Assembly: GCF_026167665.1 (NCBI RefSeq)
Contig: NZ_CP098740.1
Location: 2,914,001 to 2,978,000 of the forward strand
Direction: 5' to 3'
From: Streptomyces drozdowiczii
GTDB lineage: Bacteria; Actinomycetota; Actinomycetes; Streptomycetales; Streptomycetaceae
Length of the DNA: 64,000 nucleotides
A program made the position numbers and the translations under genes. The number at the start of each line of letters is the position of its first letter. Position 1 is the first letter of the stretch. The notes below the pieces were generated by a model. It had not been told where the DNA came from. It was given only the letters and a program-made list of their open reading frames with translations, and ran no database searches. Of this stretch, positions 46,827 through 55,837 are shown piece by piece.

Positions 46827-48515
46827 TCAGCCGTCGGACCGGGTGAGCGTGCCGTACGGGAGTCCCGCGCCCTTCTCGTCGGAGCGGAAGCGGAGCGTGC
46901 CGTCGGAGGTGCGGGTGACGTGGAGGTCGGCGGGTGTGGTGGTGCAGAGCCCCGCGGTGCTGGGGCGGTCCGGGTCGGCGCGCTCGCGCAGCTTCAGCTC
47001 GTCGTCGGAGGCGGTGGTGAGGGTGGCGACGCTGTAGCAGGTGATCTCGATGCCCATGGAGAGGGAGGTGGTCAGGCGGACCACGTCCGTGCCCTCGCGG
47101 CCCTTGGTGAAGACCGCGGTGAGCGTGCCGTGCGGTTCGCCCGTGGTCTTCTCGGTGAGCGGGCCCTTCCAGGTGCCGACGAACGCGTCGGGCAGCTCGG
47201 CGGCCCCGCCGGAGGTCGCGGCCGGGGCCGACGGGGTGCGCGAGGCGCTTCCCAGGTTGCCGCCGTCGCCGCCCTGCCCCGGCAGCAGGTCCATCAGGAA
47301 GGCGCTGCCCACCGTCACCGCGGCCAGCGCCCCGGCCACCGCGAGCGCGAGCGTGCAGCTGACGCGCCGCCGTCCCGCCCCGTCGCCGCCCGCCGTCGCC
47401 CCCAGGGTCAGGCTCCGGCCCCCGGTCCGCTGCCCCGGCAGCCCGTCGGCCCCGGCGGTCGGCGGGTGCGGCGGGCCGAAGACGCCGAGCGCGGCGCCGG
47501 GCGAGCCGTACGGGCCCCCGGAGGGCTCGCCCGCCCCGGCCGGGGGCTCGCCCGCCGCCGCCCCCGCCCCGAAGGACGGATTGCTGAACGGCACCGGACC
47601 CGACTGCACCGGGGCCTCCTGCGGCTCCAGGTCCAGCAGCGCCACCGCCGACCGGCTGACCTCGCGGACCAGCGGCCCGGGCAGCCAGCCCGCCGCGACC
47701 GCCGCCGCCGCGCCGCCGGGCAGCAGCCTGCGGGCCAGCTCGTCCGGGGTCGGCCGCCGCTCCGGGTCCTTGGCCAGGCAGGCGGCGATGGTCTCGCGCA
47801 GCGCGCCCTCCAGCTCGCCCAGCTCCGGTTCCTCGTGGACGACCTTGTAGAGGAGGACGGCCGAGGAGTCGCCCAGGAACGGCGCCGAACCGGTCGCCGC
47901 GTACGCCAGGACCGCGCCCAGCGAGAAGACGTCGGCCGCGCCGGAGATCGCGGTGCCCCGGATCTGCTCCGGCGCCATGTAGCCCGGCGAGCCGACGGAG
48001 ACCCCGGTGGAGGTGAGGGAGGTGGTCGCGTCGATGGCCCGGGCGATGCCGAAGTCGATCAGGCGGGGGCCGTCCAGGGCGAGCAGGACGTTGGACGGCT
48101 TCACGTCCCGGTGGATCAGGCCCCGCTCGTGCACCGCCGCCAGCGCCTCGCCGAGACCGGCGCCCAGCACCCGGACCGCGTGCTCGGGCAGCGGGCCGTG
48201 CTCGGTGACGGCCGCGGAGAGCGGCGGGCCGGCCACGTAACCGGTGGCGATCCAGGGGACCGGGGCGTCCGGGTCGGCGTCCAGGACGGGCGCGGTCCAC
48301 TGGGCGCCGATCCGGCGGGCCGCCTCCACCTCGCGCCGGAAGCGGGCGCGGAACTGCTCGTCGAGCGCGAAGTGCGGGTGGACGACCTTGACGGCGACGG
48401 TGCGTCCGCCGGCGCTGCGCCCGAGGTACACGCGGCCCATGCCGCCCGCGCCGAGTCTCCCGAGCAGCCGGTAGGAGCCGATGCTGAGCGGTTCCCCGGC
48501 TTCCAGCGGCTGCAT
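46827..48515 (-). CDS. Transmembrane serine/threonine protein kinase (PknB type)
   Basis: 562 aa. The kinase domain (about 12-270) is complete: GRLGAGGMGRVYLG, catalytic Lys43, HRDVKPSN, DFG (LIDFGIARA) and SPGYMAPEQI. A proline/glycine-rich juxtamembrane region leads to one transmembrane helix (LALAVAGALAAVTVGSAFL, about 415-435) and a ~125-residue outer domain (LPDAFVGTWKGPLTE, then ITCYSVATL) that may sense a ligand. The ATG at 48515 follows GGGGGAG. It is embedded among mqnC and mqnA. The 243-bp gap to mqnA holds no gene; it contains only a weak CATTCAC/GTGAATG repeat (48639-48665). Confidence 0.93.
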   Translation of the reverse strand: MQPLEAGEPLSIGSYRLLGRLGAGGMGRVYLGRSAGGRTVAVKVVHPHFALDEQFRARFRREVEAARRIGAQWTAPVLDADPDAPVPWIATGYVAGPPLSAAVTEHGPLPEHAVRVLGAGLGEALAAVHERGLIHRDVKPSNVLLALDGPRLIDFGIARAIDATTSLTSTGVSVGSPGYMAPEQIRGTAISGAADVFSLGAVLAYAATGSAPFLGDSSAVLLYKVVHEEPELGELEGALRETIAACLAKDPERRPTPDELARRLLPGGAAAAVAAGWLPGPLVREVSRSAVALLDLEPQEAPVQSGPVPFSNPSFGAGAAAGEPPAGAGEPSGGPYGSPGAALGVFGPPHPPTAGADGLPGQRTGGRSLTLGATAGGDGAGRRRVSCTLALAVAGALAAVTVGSAFLMDLLPGQGGDGGNLGSASRTPSAPAATSGGAAELPDAFVGTWKGPLTEKTTGEPHGTLTAVFTKGREGTDVVRLTTSLSMGIEITCYSVATLTTASDDELKLRERADPDRPSTAGLCTTTPADLHVTRTSDGTLRFRSDEKGAGLPYGTLTRSDG

Positions 48516-48758
48516 ATCGAGAACTCCCCCTGTGAACCGGCCGGACCTCCGACCGAAGCCTAGTTCGTGTCCGCGAAGTCTCGTCCGGTCACGGGAGAAA
48601 CCATCCGCCGATTTCGCCCCCAAGGGAACGAACGACGTCATTCACCGCGGTAAAAGGCGTGAATGCGCCGGTTCCCGCCGGAGGACCGATTGCGCAATCC
48701 CCCATTCATCGCATGTTCAACGAAATCGAAAATGCCATTCCCCGGCGGCGGGATGTTC

Positions 48759-49646
<888 letters not shown>

Positions 49647-49827
49647 CTAGACCTGCCCCGGCCCGGCCGCCCCACCGGGGGCGGCGGCGCACAGGAAGGC
49701 CCTCTCGGATGGCTCATCCGGGCGGCTATCAAACATCCGAGTGAAGTGATCTTTCCCTCTACCCCTACGGACACGCTGCGTGCTAGGCTCGACGGCAAGT
49801 TGCAGTTTGGTTTCCCTTGCAGTACAG

Positions 49828-49859
49828 AGCCTGCGGAGCATGTAACCCCGCAGGCTTTT
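49828..49859 (+). promoter_or_regulatory. Terminator-like hairpin in the cold-shock gene leader
   Basis: AGCCTGCGG (49828-49836) pairs with CCGCAGGCT (49848-49856), followed by TTTT. It lies 63 bp before the cold-shock start, inside the probable 5' untranslated region. It looks like an attenuator or a cold-responsive leader structure rather than the end of another gene, since mqnA runs the other way. Confidence 0.55.
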
Positions 49860-49921
49860 GTAGTTTTCAGACTTCATTGCAGGTTCTGGAGCAGGGCAAC
49901 CCTTTGGCCCAAGGAGGGCTT

Positions 49922-50125
49922 ATGGCTACCGGAACCGTCAAGTGGTTCAACGCTGAAAAGGGCTTCGGCTTCATCGCCCAGGACGGCGGCGGCCCGGATG
50001 TCTTCGTCCACTACTCCGCGATCAACGCGTCCGGGTTCCGCTCCCTCGAGGAGAACCAGGTCGTGAACTTCGACGTCACTCAGGGTCCGAAGGGCCCGCA
50101 GGCTGAGAACGTCACCCCGGCCTAG
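49922..50125 (+). CDS. CspA/ScoF-family cold-shock protein
   Basis: 67 aa single cold-shock domain. RNP1 is GFGFI ([10 protein letters not shown]) and RNP2 is VFVHY ([10 protein letters not shown]); KWFN opens the barrel. It binds single-stranded RNA/DNA and acts as an RNA chaperone. The ATG at 49922 follows AAGGAGGGC. It has a structured leader upstream and a very strong terminator downstream, so it is monocistronic. Streptomyces carry several paralogues, so cold induction of this copy is not certain. Confidence 0.96.
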   Translation: MATGTVKWFNAEKGFGFIAQDGGGPDVFVHYSAINASGFRSLEENQVVNFDVTQGPKGPQAENVTPA

Positions 50126-50167
50126 TTGCCCGGGTCGGCCGATCGCGGCCGGTAAGAGCAGTACCCA

Positions 50168-50209
50168 AGGAGCCCCGCTCCTCCGCACCGGCGGAGGAGC
50201 GGGGCTCCT
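50168..50209 (+). terminator. Perfect 19-bp stem terminator after the cold-shock gene
   Basis: Arms 50168-50186 and 50191-50209 pair perfectly around a 4-base loop (ACCG), 43 bp after the stop at 50125. No T run follows, as is common in Streptomyces terminators. Confidence 0.85.
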
Positions 50210-50238
50210 GCCCGTTCGCGGGCCGTTCCGGACCGGCC

Positions 50239-50259
50239 TTGACCTTCACACCGTGTGAA
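50239..50259 (+). promoter_or_regulatory. MerR-type operator/promoter
   Basis: TTGACC (50239-50244) is followed directly by TTCACAC-C-GTGTGAA (50245-50259), a perfect 7-bp inverted repeat. A palindrome just behind a -35 box is the classic MerR-family arrangement, with the -10 displaced further downstream. It precedes the MerR gene by 20 bp, implying autoregulation. The -10 box itself is not clear. Confidence 0.7.
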
Positions 50260-50279
50260 GCCGTGCAGTGGGAGACGTC

Positions 50280-51113
50280 ATGTTCACCATCGGAGACTTC
50301 GCCCGGTACGGGCGGGTGTCGGCCCGCATGCTGCGTCATTACGACGAGATCGGGCTGCTGCACCCCGACCGCACCGACCCCGCGACCGGCTACCGCTACT
50401 ACGGCGCCGCCCAGCTCGCCCGGCTCAACCGGATCATCGCGCTCAAGGACCTCGGCTTCACGCTCCAGCAGGTGGGGGCGGTCCTGGACGACGCGGTGGG
50501 CCCGGAGGAGCTGCGCGGGATGCTGCGGCTGCGGCGTACGGAGCTGGAGGCGGCGATGGCCGCGGCGGCGGCCAGGCTGGCGCAGGTCGAGGCGAGGCTC
50601 CGGTCCATCGAGAGCGAGGGACACATGTCCACGGACGACGTCGTGATGAAGAAGGTGCCCGCGGTGCGGGTCGCGGAGCTGACCGGGGTGGCCGGCAGCT
50701 ACGAGCCGCAGGACATCGGCCCGGTGATCGGCCCGCTGTACGACCGGCTCCTCCCCCTCCTCGGGGAGGCGGGCCTGACCCCGTCGGGCCCCGGGATCGC
50801 CCGGTACGAGGACGTGCCGGACGGCGGCGGCAGCGTCGTCGTGTACGCCGGGATGACGGTCTCCGCACCGGTCGGGCCGGTCGGTGACACCGGGATCACC
50901 GTGGTCGAGCTGCCCCCGTTCGAGGCGGCGACCGTCGTGCACCGGGGCTCCATGGACTCCGTGCTGCCCACCTCCCAGGCCCTGGCCCGCTGGATCGACG
51001 CCAACGGCTACCGGTCGTCGGGGTACGCCCGCGAGATCAGCCTCGAATGCCCGGAGGACCGGGACGGGTGGGTGACCGAGCTCCAGGAGCCGGTGGTCCG
51101 GGCGACGGCCTGA
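50280..51113 (+). CDS. MerR-family transcriptional regulator with GyrI-like effector domain
   Basis: 277 aa. The MerR HTH is at the N-terminus (FTIGDFARYGRVSARMLRHYDEIGLLHP, YRYYGAAQLARLNRIIALKDLGFTL), followed by the coiled-coil dimer helix (about 80-118) and a GyrI/AraC effector-binding domain (about 125-275), as in BltR/TipA-like multidrug sensors. ATG at 50280 with GGGAG is preferred over GTG at 50268. It sits behind its own operator and has no obvious linked target: the next gene is afsR. It probably binds a hydrophobic or cationic small molecule. Confidence 0.92.
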   Translation: MFTIGDFARYGRVSARMLRHYDEIGLLHPDRTDPATGYRYYGAAQLARLNRIIALKDLGFTLQQVGAVLDDAVGPEELRGMLRLRRTELEAAMAAAAARLAQVEARLRSIESEGHMSTDDVVMKKVPAVRVAELTGVAGSYEPQDIGPVIGPLYDRLLPLLGEAGLTPSGPGIARYEDVPDGGGSVVVYAGMTVSAPVGPVGDTGITVVELPPFEAATVVHRGSMDSVLPTSQALARWIDANGYRSSGYAREISLECPEDRDGWVTELQEPVVRATA

Positions 51114-51351
51114 GACCGGGGGCGCCCGTCCCGGGACGGGCGCCCCGCTTCGTGCGTTCCTGCCCCAACTGCCCCGTTCCGGATCGTTGTCGAGGGCTTG
51201 TGCAGAGAGTCATCCGTTACTGACGGGCCGACCCTTCGCAAGGCAGACTGTTGACGGCGATATCAACGGTATGGAGCAATCCGGACGGTCTATGACCGAT
51301 CCGGACACAGCGGCCGTGCCGGGCCGTGCGCAGGCAGGACAGGAGGCAGCA

Positions 51352-54318
51352 ATGGGCCGTGACGACGGGCCACGGGTACGCGTTCCGCAGCAGCGGGCCC
51401 CCGAGCGGGGCCCGGAGGACGAGGCCGTGCTGCACTTCTCCGTACTCGGCCCGGTCCGGATCCACCGGGGCGGCGAGACGCTGGCGTCCGGTTCGCCGCA
51501 GCAGCGCGCGCTGCTGACGGCGTTGCTGCTGCGCGGCGGGCACACCGCGACGGCCGCCGAACTCATCGACGGCATCTGGGGCGACGAGCCGCCCTCGCAG
51601 GCGCTGGCCGCCGTACGCACCTACGCCTCCCGGCTCCGCAAGGTCCTCGGCCCCGAGACCCTGGTCAGCGACTCCGGCGGTTACGCGATGCGCACCGGCG
51701 CCGACGCGCTGGACCTGACCGCGGCTCAGGAGCTGGCGGCCGCAGCCGAGAAGGCCCGGGCGGGCGGCGACCGGGACACCGCGAGATCCCTGCTCAACAA
51801 AGCCCTGGGCCTGTGGGACGGCGAGGCGCTGGCCTCCGTGCCCGGCCCGTACGCGGAGTACCAGCGCACCCGGCTGGAGGAGTGGCGGCTCCAGCTCACC
51901 GAGACCCGCCTCGATCTGGACCTGGAGGCCGGCTGCCACGCGGAGGCGGTCTCCGAACTGACCGCGCTCACCGCCGCGCACCCCCTGCGGGAGCGGCTGC
52001 GCGAGCTGCTGATGGTGGCCCTGTACCGCAGCGGCCGGCAGGCGGAGGCGCTGGCCGTCTACGCGGACACCCGGCGGCTGCTCGCCGAGGAGCTGGGCGT
52101 CGATCCGCGCGCGGAGCTGGCTCAGCTCCAGCAGCGCATCCTGCGCGCCGACGAGGAGCTGGCCCGCCCGGCGGACGACCCGGCCCCGGCCCCCGCGCCG
52201 GTCCGCCCGGCCCAGCTGCCCGCGACCGTCCCGGACTTCACGGGCCGGGACGCTTTCGTACGGGAGCTGGGCGACCGGCTCACCACGGCGGAGGGGTCCG
52301 TGATGGCCGTCTCCGCGCTGGCCGGCATCGGGGGCGTCGGCAAGACGACGCTCGCCGTCCACGTCGCCCACCGGGCCCGCCCCCACTTCCCGGACGGGCA
52401 GCTGTACGTCGACCTCCAGGGCGCCGGGGCCCGGGCCGCCGAGCCGGAGACGGTGCTCGGCGCGTTCCTGCGGGCGCTCGGGACGGCGGACTCGGCCATA
52501 CCGGAGACGCTGGCCGAGCGGGCCGCGCTCTACCGCTCCACGCTGGACGGGCGCCGGGTCCTGGTCCTCCTGGACAACGCCCACGACGCGGCCCAGATCC
52601 GCCCGTTGCTCCCCGGCACGGAGGGCTGCGCGGCGCTGGTGACGAGCCGGGTGCGGATGGTCGACCTGGCCGGGGCGCATCTGGTCGACCTGGACGTGAT
52701 GTCGCCGGAGGAGGCGCTTCAGCTCTTCACCCGGATCGTCGGCGAGGAGCGGATCAACTCGGAGCGGGAGGCCGCGCTCGACGTGGTCGCCGCCTGCGGC
52801 TTCCTCCCCCTGGCGATCCGGATCGCCGCCTCCCGGCTGGCCTCCCGGCGCACCTGGACCGTCTCGGTCCTCGCCGCCAAGCTGGCCGACGAGCGCCGCC
52901 GCCTGGACGAGCTCCAGGCGGGCGACCTCGCGGTGAAGGCCACCTTCGAACTCGGCTACGGCCAGCTGGAACCGGCCCAGGCCCGCGCCTTCCGCCTCCT
53001 CGGCCTCGCGGACGGCCCGGACATCTCACTGGCCGCCGCGGCCGCCCTCCTCGACCGGGACCCGCACACGGCGGAGGACCTGCTGGAGGCCCTGGTCGAC
53101 ACGTCCCTGGTGGAGTCCGCCGCCCCGGGCCGCTACCGCTACCACGACCTGGTCCGCCTGTACGCGCGCTCCTGCGCGGAGCGGGACGAGCAGGAGCCGG
53201 GCGAGCGGGAGGAGGCGCTGTCGCGGCTGCTGGACTTCTACCTGGCGACGGCGGCGGGGGTGTACGCGCTGGAGCGGCCGGGGGACCGCACCGTGGACCA
53301 CCTGGAGCACACGGCCCGACCCGGGCTGTCGTTCTCCGATCACGGCCGGGCTCTCGACTGGCTGTACGCGGAGGCGAGCCCGCTCCTCGCCTGCGTGCAG
53401 CAGAGCGGCGCCGCCGGAACCGTCCGGCGTGCGGTGGATCTCCTCCTCGCCTCCAAGGACCTCGCGGAATCGGGCGCCAACTCACGCCAGTTCGAGTCGG
53501 CCGCCACGACCGTGCGGGATGCCGCGACCGCGGCCGGTGACGCCCGCTCCGAGGCGAGGGCACGGACGACACTCGCCCAGGTGCACAGCACGGCCGGCCG
53601 CTTCGACAGGGCGGAGGACGAAGCCCGGCAGGCCATGGCTCTCGGTTCGTCGGTCGAGGACGTCTGGACCCACTGCAACGCGCCGAACGAGCTGGGGATC
53701 ATCGCCGCGTACCGCAATCAGCACGACGAGGCGGAAATCCTGCTCCAGCAGACCATCGCCGCGTTCCGGGCCGACGGCAATCAGGCGGGCGAGGCCAGCG
53801 CGCTGTGCAATCTCTCCCGCGTCCATCTGGCCATCGGGCGGACGGCGAGCGCCGTCGAACTCGCCGGCCGGGGAATCGACCTCTACGCCCGCCTCGGACT
53901 CACCCTGCGCCTGGCGAACGGCCGGTACGCGCTGGGGCTCGCGCTGACCCGGGCGGGCCGGCAGGGCGAGGCCGAGGGGCGCCTGACCGAAGCCCTCGCC
54001 GTCTTCCGGGAGAGCCGCCAGCGGCTCTGGGAGGGGATGACCCTCTTCCGGCTGGCCGAAGTGCATCTGGCGGCCCAGCGTCCGGCCCGGGCCGCCGAGT
54101 TCTCCGAGCAGGCGCTGACGGTGCTGCTCCACGTCGGAGGCGACTGGCGGCGGGCCAATGTGCTGACCGTGCTGGGGCAGGCCCTGGACGGCATAGGGCA
54201 GGCGGATCGCGCCAAGGTCTGCTGGCAGGAGGCGCTGGTGCTCTTCGATCAGCTGAAGGCGCCCGAGAGCGACGTGGTACGCGGCCTGCTCGGCCGTACC
54301 TCGTCCAAGGCCCGCTGA
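51352..54318 (+). CDS. afsR: AfsR: SARP-NB-ARC-TPR global regulator of secondary metabolism
   Basis: 988 aa, close to the ~993 aa of S. coelicolor AfsR. An OmpR-like SARP DNA-binding domain (about 26-105) and BTAD (about 110-260) are followed by an NB-ARC ATPase module (P-loop GIGGVGKTT at 325-333; LVLLDNAHDA as Walker B) and a C-terminal TPR region (about 680-980). AfsR is phosphorylated by AfsK on Ser/Thr, hydrolyses ATP and activates afsS. Identification rests on domain order, sequence character and the afsS and afsK genes close downstream. ATG at 51352 has AGGAGG; earlier in-frame starts lack one. afsS begins 195 bp after the stop. Confidence 0.93.
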   Translation: MGRDDGPRVRVPQQRAPERGPEDEAVLHFSVLGPVRIHRGGETLASGSPQQRALLTALLLRGGHTATAAELIDGIWGDEPPSQALAAVRTYASRLRKVLGPETLVSDSGGYAMRTGADALDLTAAQELAAAAEKARAGGDRDTARSLLNKALGLWDGEALASVPGPYAEYQRTRLEEWRLQLTETRLDLDLEAGCHAEAVSELTALTAAHPLRERLRELLMVALYRSGRQAEALAVYADTRRLLAEELGVDPRAELAQLQQRILRADEELARPADDPAPAPAPVRPAQLPATVPDFTGRDAFVRELGDRLTTAEGSVMAVSALAGIGGVGKTTLAVHVAHRARPHFPDGQLYVDLQGAGARAAEPETVLGAFLRALGTADSAIPETLAERAALYRSTLDGRRVLVLLDNAHDAAQIRPLLPGTEGCAALVTSRVRMVDLAGAHLVDLDVMSPEEALQLFTRIVGEERINSEREAALDVVAACGFLPLAIRIAASRLASRRTWTVSVLAAKLADERRRLDELQAGDLAVKATFELGYGQLEPAQARAFRLLGLADGPDISLAAAAALLDRDPHTAEDLLEALVDTSLVESAAPGRYRYHDLVRLYARSCAERDEQEPGEREEALSRLLDFYLATAAGVYALERPGDRTVDHLEHTARPGLSFSDHGRALDWLYAEASPLLACVQQSGAAGTVRRAVDLLLASKDLAESGANSRQFESAATTVRDAATAAGDARSEARARTTLAQVHSTAGRFDRAEDEARQAMALGSSVEDVWTHCNAPNELGIIAAYRNQHDEAEILLQQTIAAFRADGNQAGEASALCNLSRVHLAIGRTASAVELAGRGIDLYARLGLTLRLANGRYALGLALTRAGRQGEAEGRLTEALAVFRESRQRLWEGMTLFRLAEVHLAAQRPARAAEFSEQALTVLLHVGGDWRRANVLTVLGQALDGIGQADRAKVCWQEALVLFDQLKAPESDVVRGLLGRTSSKAR

Positions 54319-54324
54319 CTCCGC

Positions 54325-54357
54325 GTTCATCGTTCGTTTATCGCCACCCGGCAGTCT
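54325..54357 (+). promoter_or_regulatory. afsS promoter with AfsR/PhoP-like direct repeats
   Basis: GTTCATCGTTC (54325-54335) and GTTTATCGCCA (54336-54346) are adjacent 11-bp direct repeats, the spacing of PHO boxes and SARP sites. CAGTCT at 54352-54357 would be the -10. In S. coelicolor AfsR and PhoP bind overlapping sites in the afsS promoter. The -35 position is occupied by the repeats, as expected for an activator that overlaps sigma contacts. Confidence 0.65.
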
Positions 54358-54434
54358 CGAACCTGTCGATGCGTCGCGTCGGGGGGCAGGCGATTCGACA
54401 GTGGAACCGCGCACTAAGGTGAACGGCTCTGAAC

Positions 54435-54474
54435 AGCCCGTCCGGCAGCCCACGGGGGAGCAGCCGGACGGGCT
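54435..54474 (+). terminator. Hairpin in the afsS leader
   Basis: AGCCCGTCCGGC (54435-54446) pairs with GCCGGACGGGCT (54463-54474), then TTTG. The 12-bp perfect stem sits between the afsS promoter repeats and its start codon, 39 bp before the ATG. It may terminate afsR read-through or act as an attenuator on afsS. The arms share the GCCCGTCCGGC core of the nuoN-end hairpin. Confidence 0.6.
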
Positions 54475-54513
54475 TTGCCGACCAACCATGCACTGAGTAA
54501 CGGAGTTCACAGC

Positions 54514-54693
54514 ATGAGCGACGACAAGAAGACCAAGATCACCGCACCGAAGCCCGGCACCACCGGCGAAGTCGGGCCGACGGACAGCCACATGACGGGC
54601 GAGCCCGAGATCAAGCCGCTGGACAGCCACATGACCGGCGAGCCCGAGATCAAGCCGCTGGACAGCCACATGACCGGTGCGGACCCACGTTGA
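54514..54693 (+). CDS. afsS: AfsS: small repeat-containing activator of antibiotic production
   Basis: 59 aa hydrophilic protein. S. coelicolor AfsS (63 aa, sigma-like) lies directly downstream of afsR and has repeats with a DNHMP core. Here the corresponding repeats read DSHMTGEPEIKPL, with two full copies (residues 24-36 and 37-49) and a third begun (DSHMTG, 50-55). The charged N-terminus (MSDDKKTKI) is retained. ATG at 54514 follows GGAG. Position, size, repeat count and the upstream operator all support AfsS, while the motif has drifted from DNHMP. Its biochemical action is not known. Confidence 0.85.
   Translation: MSDDKKTKITAPKPGTTGEVGPTDSHMTGEPEIKPLDSHMTGEPEIKPLDSHMTGADPR
54583..54677 (+). 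repeat. 39-bp tandem repeat inside afsS
   Basis: Units 54583-54621 and 54622-54660 differ at one base. A partial third unit starts at 54661 and keeps 17 bases. Each unit encodes 13 residues. Near identity at the DNA level suggests recent unit duplication or gene conversion. Confidence 0.9.
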
Positions 54694-54721
54694 GCCACCT
54701 GGCGGGACCACGGGGTAGGGG

Positions 54722-54762
54722 GACGGCCGCGGCGGCGCGGAGGGGAAGCCGCCGCGGCCGTC
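54722..54762. terminator. Hairpin terminator after afsS
   Basis: GACGGCCGCGGCGGC (54722-54736) pairs with 54748-54762 across an 11-base loop. It lies between the convergent afsS and the secreted-protein gene, 29 bp after the afsS stop, and could serve both. Confidence 0.7.
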
Positions 54763-54783
54763 GCATTCGCGCGCGGTACGCGC

Positions 54784-55335
54784 TCAGTAGCTCAGCTCGG
54801 CCGTGACCGTGCACTTCTTCACGCGGGAGACCTGGCGCGGGCTGTCCATCCGGACGGACACGGTCTTCGTGTCGCCGTAGTCCGCCTCCACGGTCGCCTC
54901 GCCCGTGTCGACCACGCTGCCCATCGCGTCCAGGAACGTCACGTCCACCTCGTAGGTGTGCGTGCCGGAGGCGACCGGGGTCAGGCGGACGGTGGACGCG
55001 GTGACCGCCTTGCGCTTGCCCTTCGCGGGCTGGGCGCAGCGGAAGACGTACACCTGCGGCGCGTCCGACGCGGTGGCGGTGGGGGTCGGGTCGCTGTACG
55101 TGGAGCCCGACGAACCGCTCGACGAGTAGTCGTCGTCGTAGTCGTCGTCCGAGTCCGTGTCGTGGTATGTGCCGTTGCTCTTCTTGGAGTTGGAGCATCC
55201 GCCGCCGCTGCTGTGGCTGCTGGACCGGCTCTTTCCGCTCTTGCTCTTTCCGCCGTGGCTGCCGCTCGAGAAGCCGGTGAGCGCGAGTACCACCGCGACC
55301 AGGACCACCGTCAGCTTGACGTGCTGCCGTGTCAT
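54784..55335 (-). CDS. Secreted low-complexity protein of unknown function
   Basis: 183 aa. A signal peptide (LTVVLVAVVLALTGFSSG, about 7-25) precedes a serine/lysine/glycine-rich then aspartate-rich stretch (about 25-95: SKSGKSRSSSHSSGGG, DSDDDYDDDYSSSG). The conserved-looking C-terminal half (about 100-183) is predicted mostly beta (VRLTPVASGTHTYEVDVTF, then TVEADYGDTKTVSVRMD), with two cysteines. No lipobox cysteine is clear. No family is recognised. It lies between afsS and afsK; a link to the Afs system is positional only. Its 5' side faces a small gene that diverges from it. Confidence 0.78.
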   Translation of the reverse strand: MTRQHVKLTVVLVAVVLALTGFSSGSHGGKSKSGKSRSSSHSSGGGCSNSKKSNGTYHDTDSDDDYDDDYSSSGSSGSTYSDPTPTATASDAPQVYVFRCAQPAKGKRKAVTASTVRLTPVASGTHTYEVDVTFLDAMGSVVDTGEATVEADYGDTKTVSVRMDSPRQVSRVKKCTVTAELSY

Positions 55336-55528
55336 CGAATCCGCCCCCGATTGTGTGCTGTTGTGCGTCGCCGGCCAGGGTGGCCGGGCGACACGGAACC
55401 GTAACGCACAGCATGGCGCGGATGACCGGCGGGCCGGTCATGACCCTGTCACGGTCTCGTTCCCGTCTGGTGGCGGCTGTCACACGGGCGGCGTAGCGTC
55501 GGAGCGAGAGCGCTCTGGAGGTACGGAG

Positions 55529-55792
55529 ATGATCCGCAACGTCCTCGGTGCGGTCCTCGCTCTCGCCGGAGCGGCGGCCGCCGTGCTGAGCCCCTTCCGT
55601 GACTGGTACGACGGCCGCCTCGGGCGGCGTCGCCGCCGCGCCCAGGAGTCCGGCGCGCCGGACTCCGCCGCCCCCGACACATGGCCCCCGACGTGGGAGC
55701 CGGGGCCTTCGGCCCAGACGAGCCCCTACCCGGAGCCGGAGGGGGAGGACACGTACGTGGGGCCTGAAAGGCCGAGCGCGTCCGGCGATTGA
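55529..55792 (+). CDS. Small membrane protein with disordered tail
   Basis: 87 aa. One hydrophobic helix (MIRNVLGAVLALAGAAAAVL) is followed by SPFRDWYDGRLGRR, then a Pro/Glu-rich stretch without structure. The opening resembles longer Streptomyces membrane proteins that begin the same way and continue with more helices, so this may be a shortened or rearranged copy. ATG at 55529 has GGAGG about nine bases upstream. The last codons overlap an intergenic repeat (GTCCGGCGATTGAGGAC type), so the C-terminus may have been captured from that repeat. It is convergent with afsK. Confidence 0.6.
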   Translation: MIRNVLGAVLALAGAAAAVLSPFRDWYDGRLGRRRRRAQESGAPDSAAPDTWPPTWEPGPSAQTSPYPEPEGEDTYVGPERPSASGD

Positions 55793-55798
55793 GGACGG
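55761..55798. repeat. Streptomyces-type intergenic repeat
   Basis: GGCCTGAAAGGCC (55761-55773) forms a small hairpin and is followed by GCGTCCGGCGATTGAGGACGG. Sequences of this kind (CCGTCCGGCGTTTGAGGAC and variants) are scattered between genes in many Streptomyces genomes. Here it overlaps the end of a coding frame. Confidence 0.5.
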
Positions 55799-55837
55799 AA
55801 CCCCTGCCCTGAGGGGAGGGTGCACAGGGCGCAGGCC

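Noticed and set aside
46827..48515. Assignment of this kinase as AfsK
   Set aside because: It lacks the PQQ propeller and has a membrane helix with a small outer domain; the gene at 55838-58248 fits AfsK much better.
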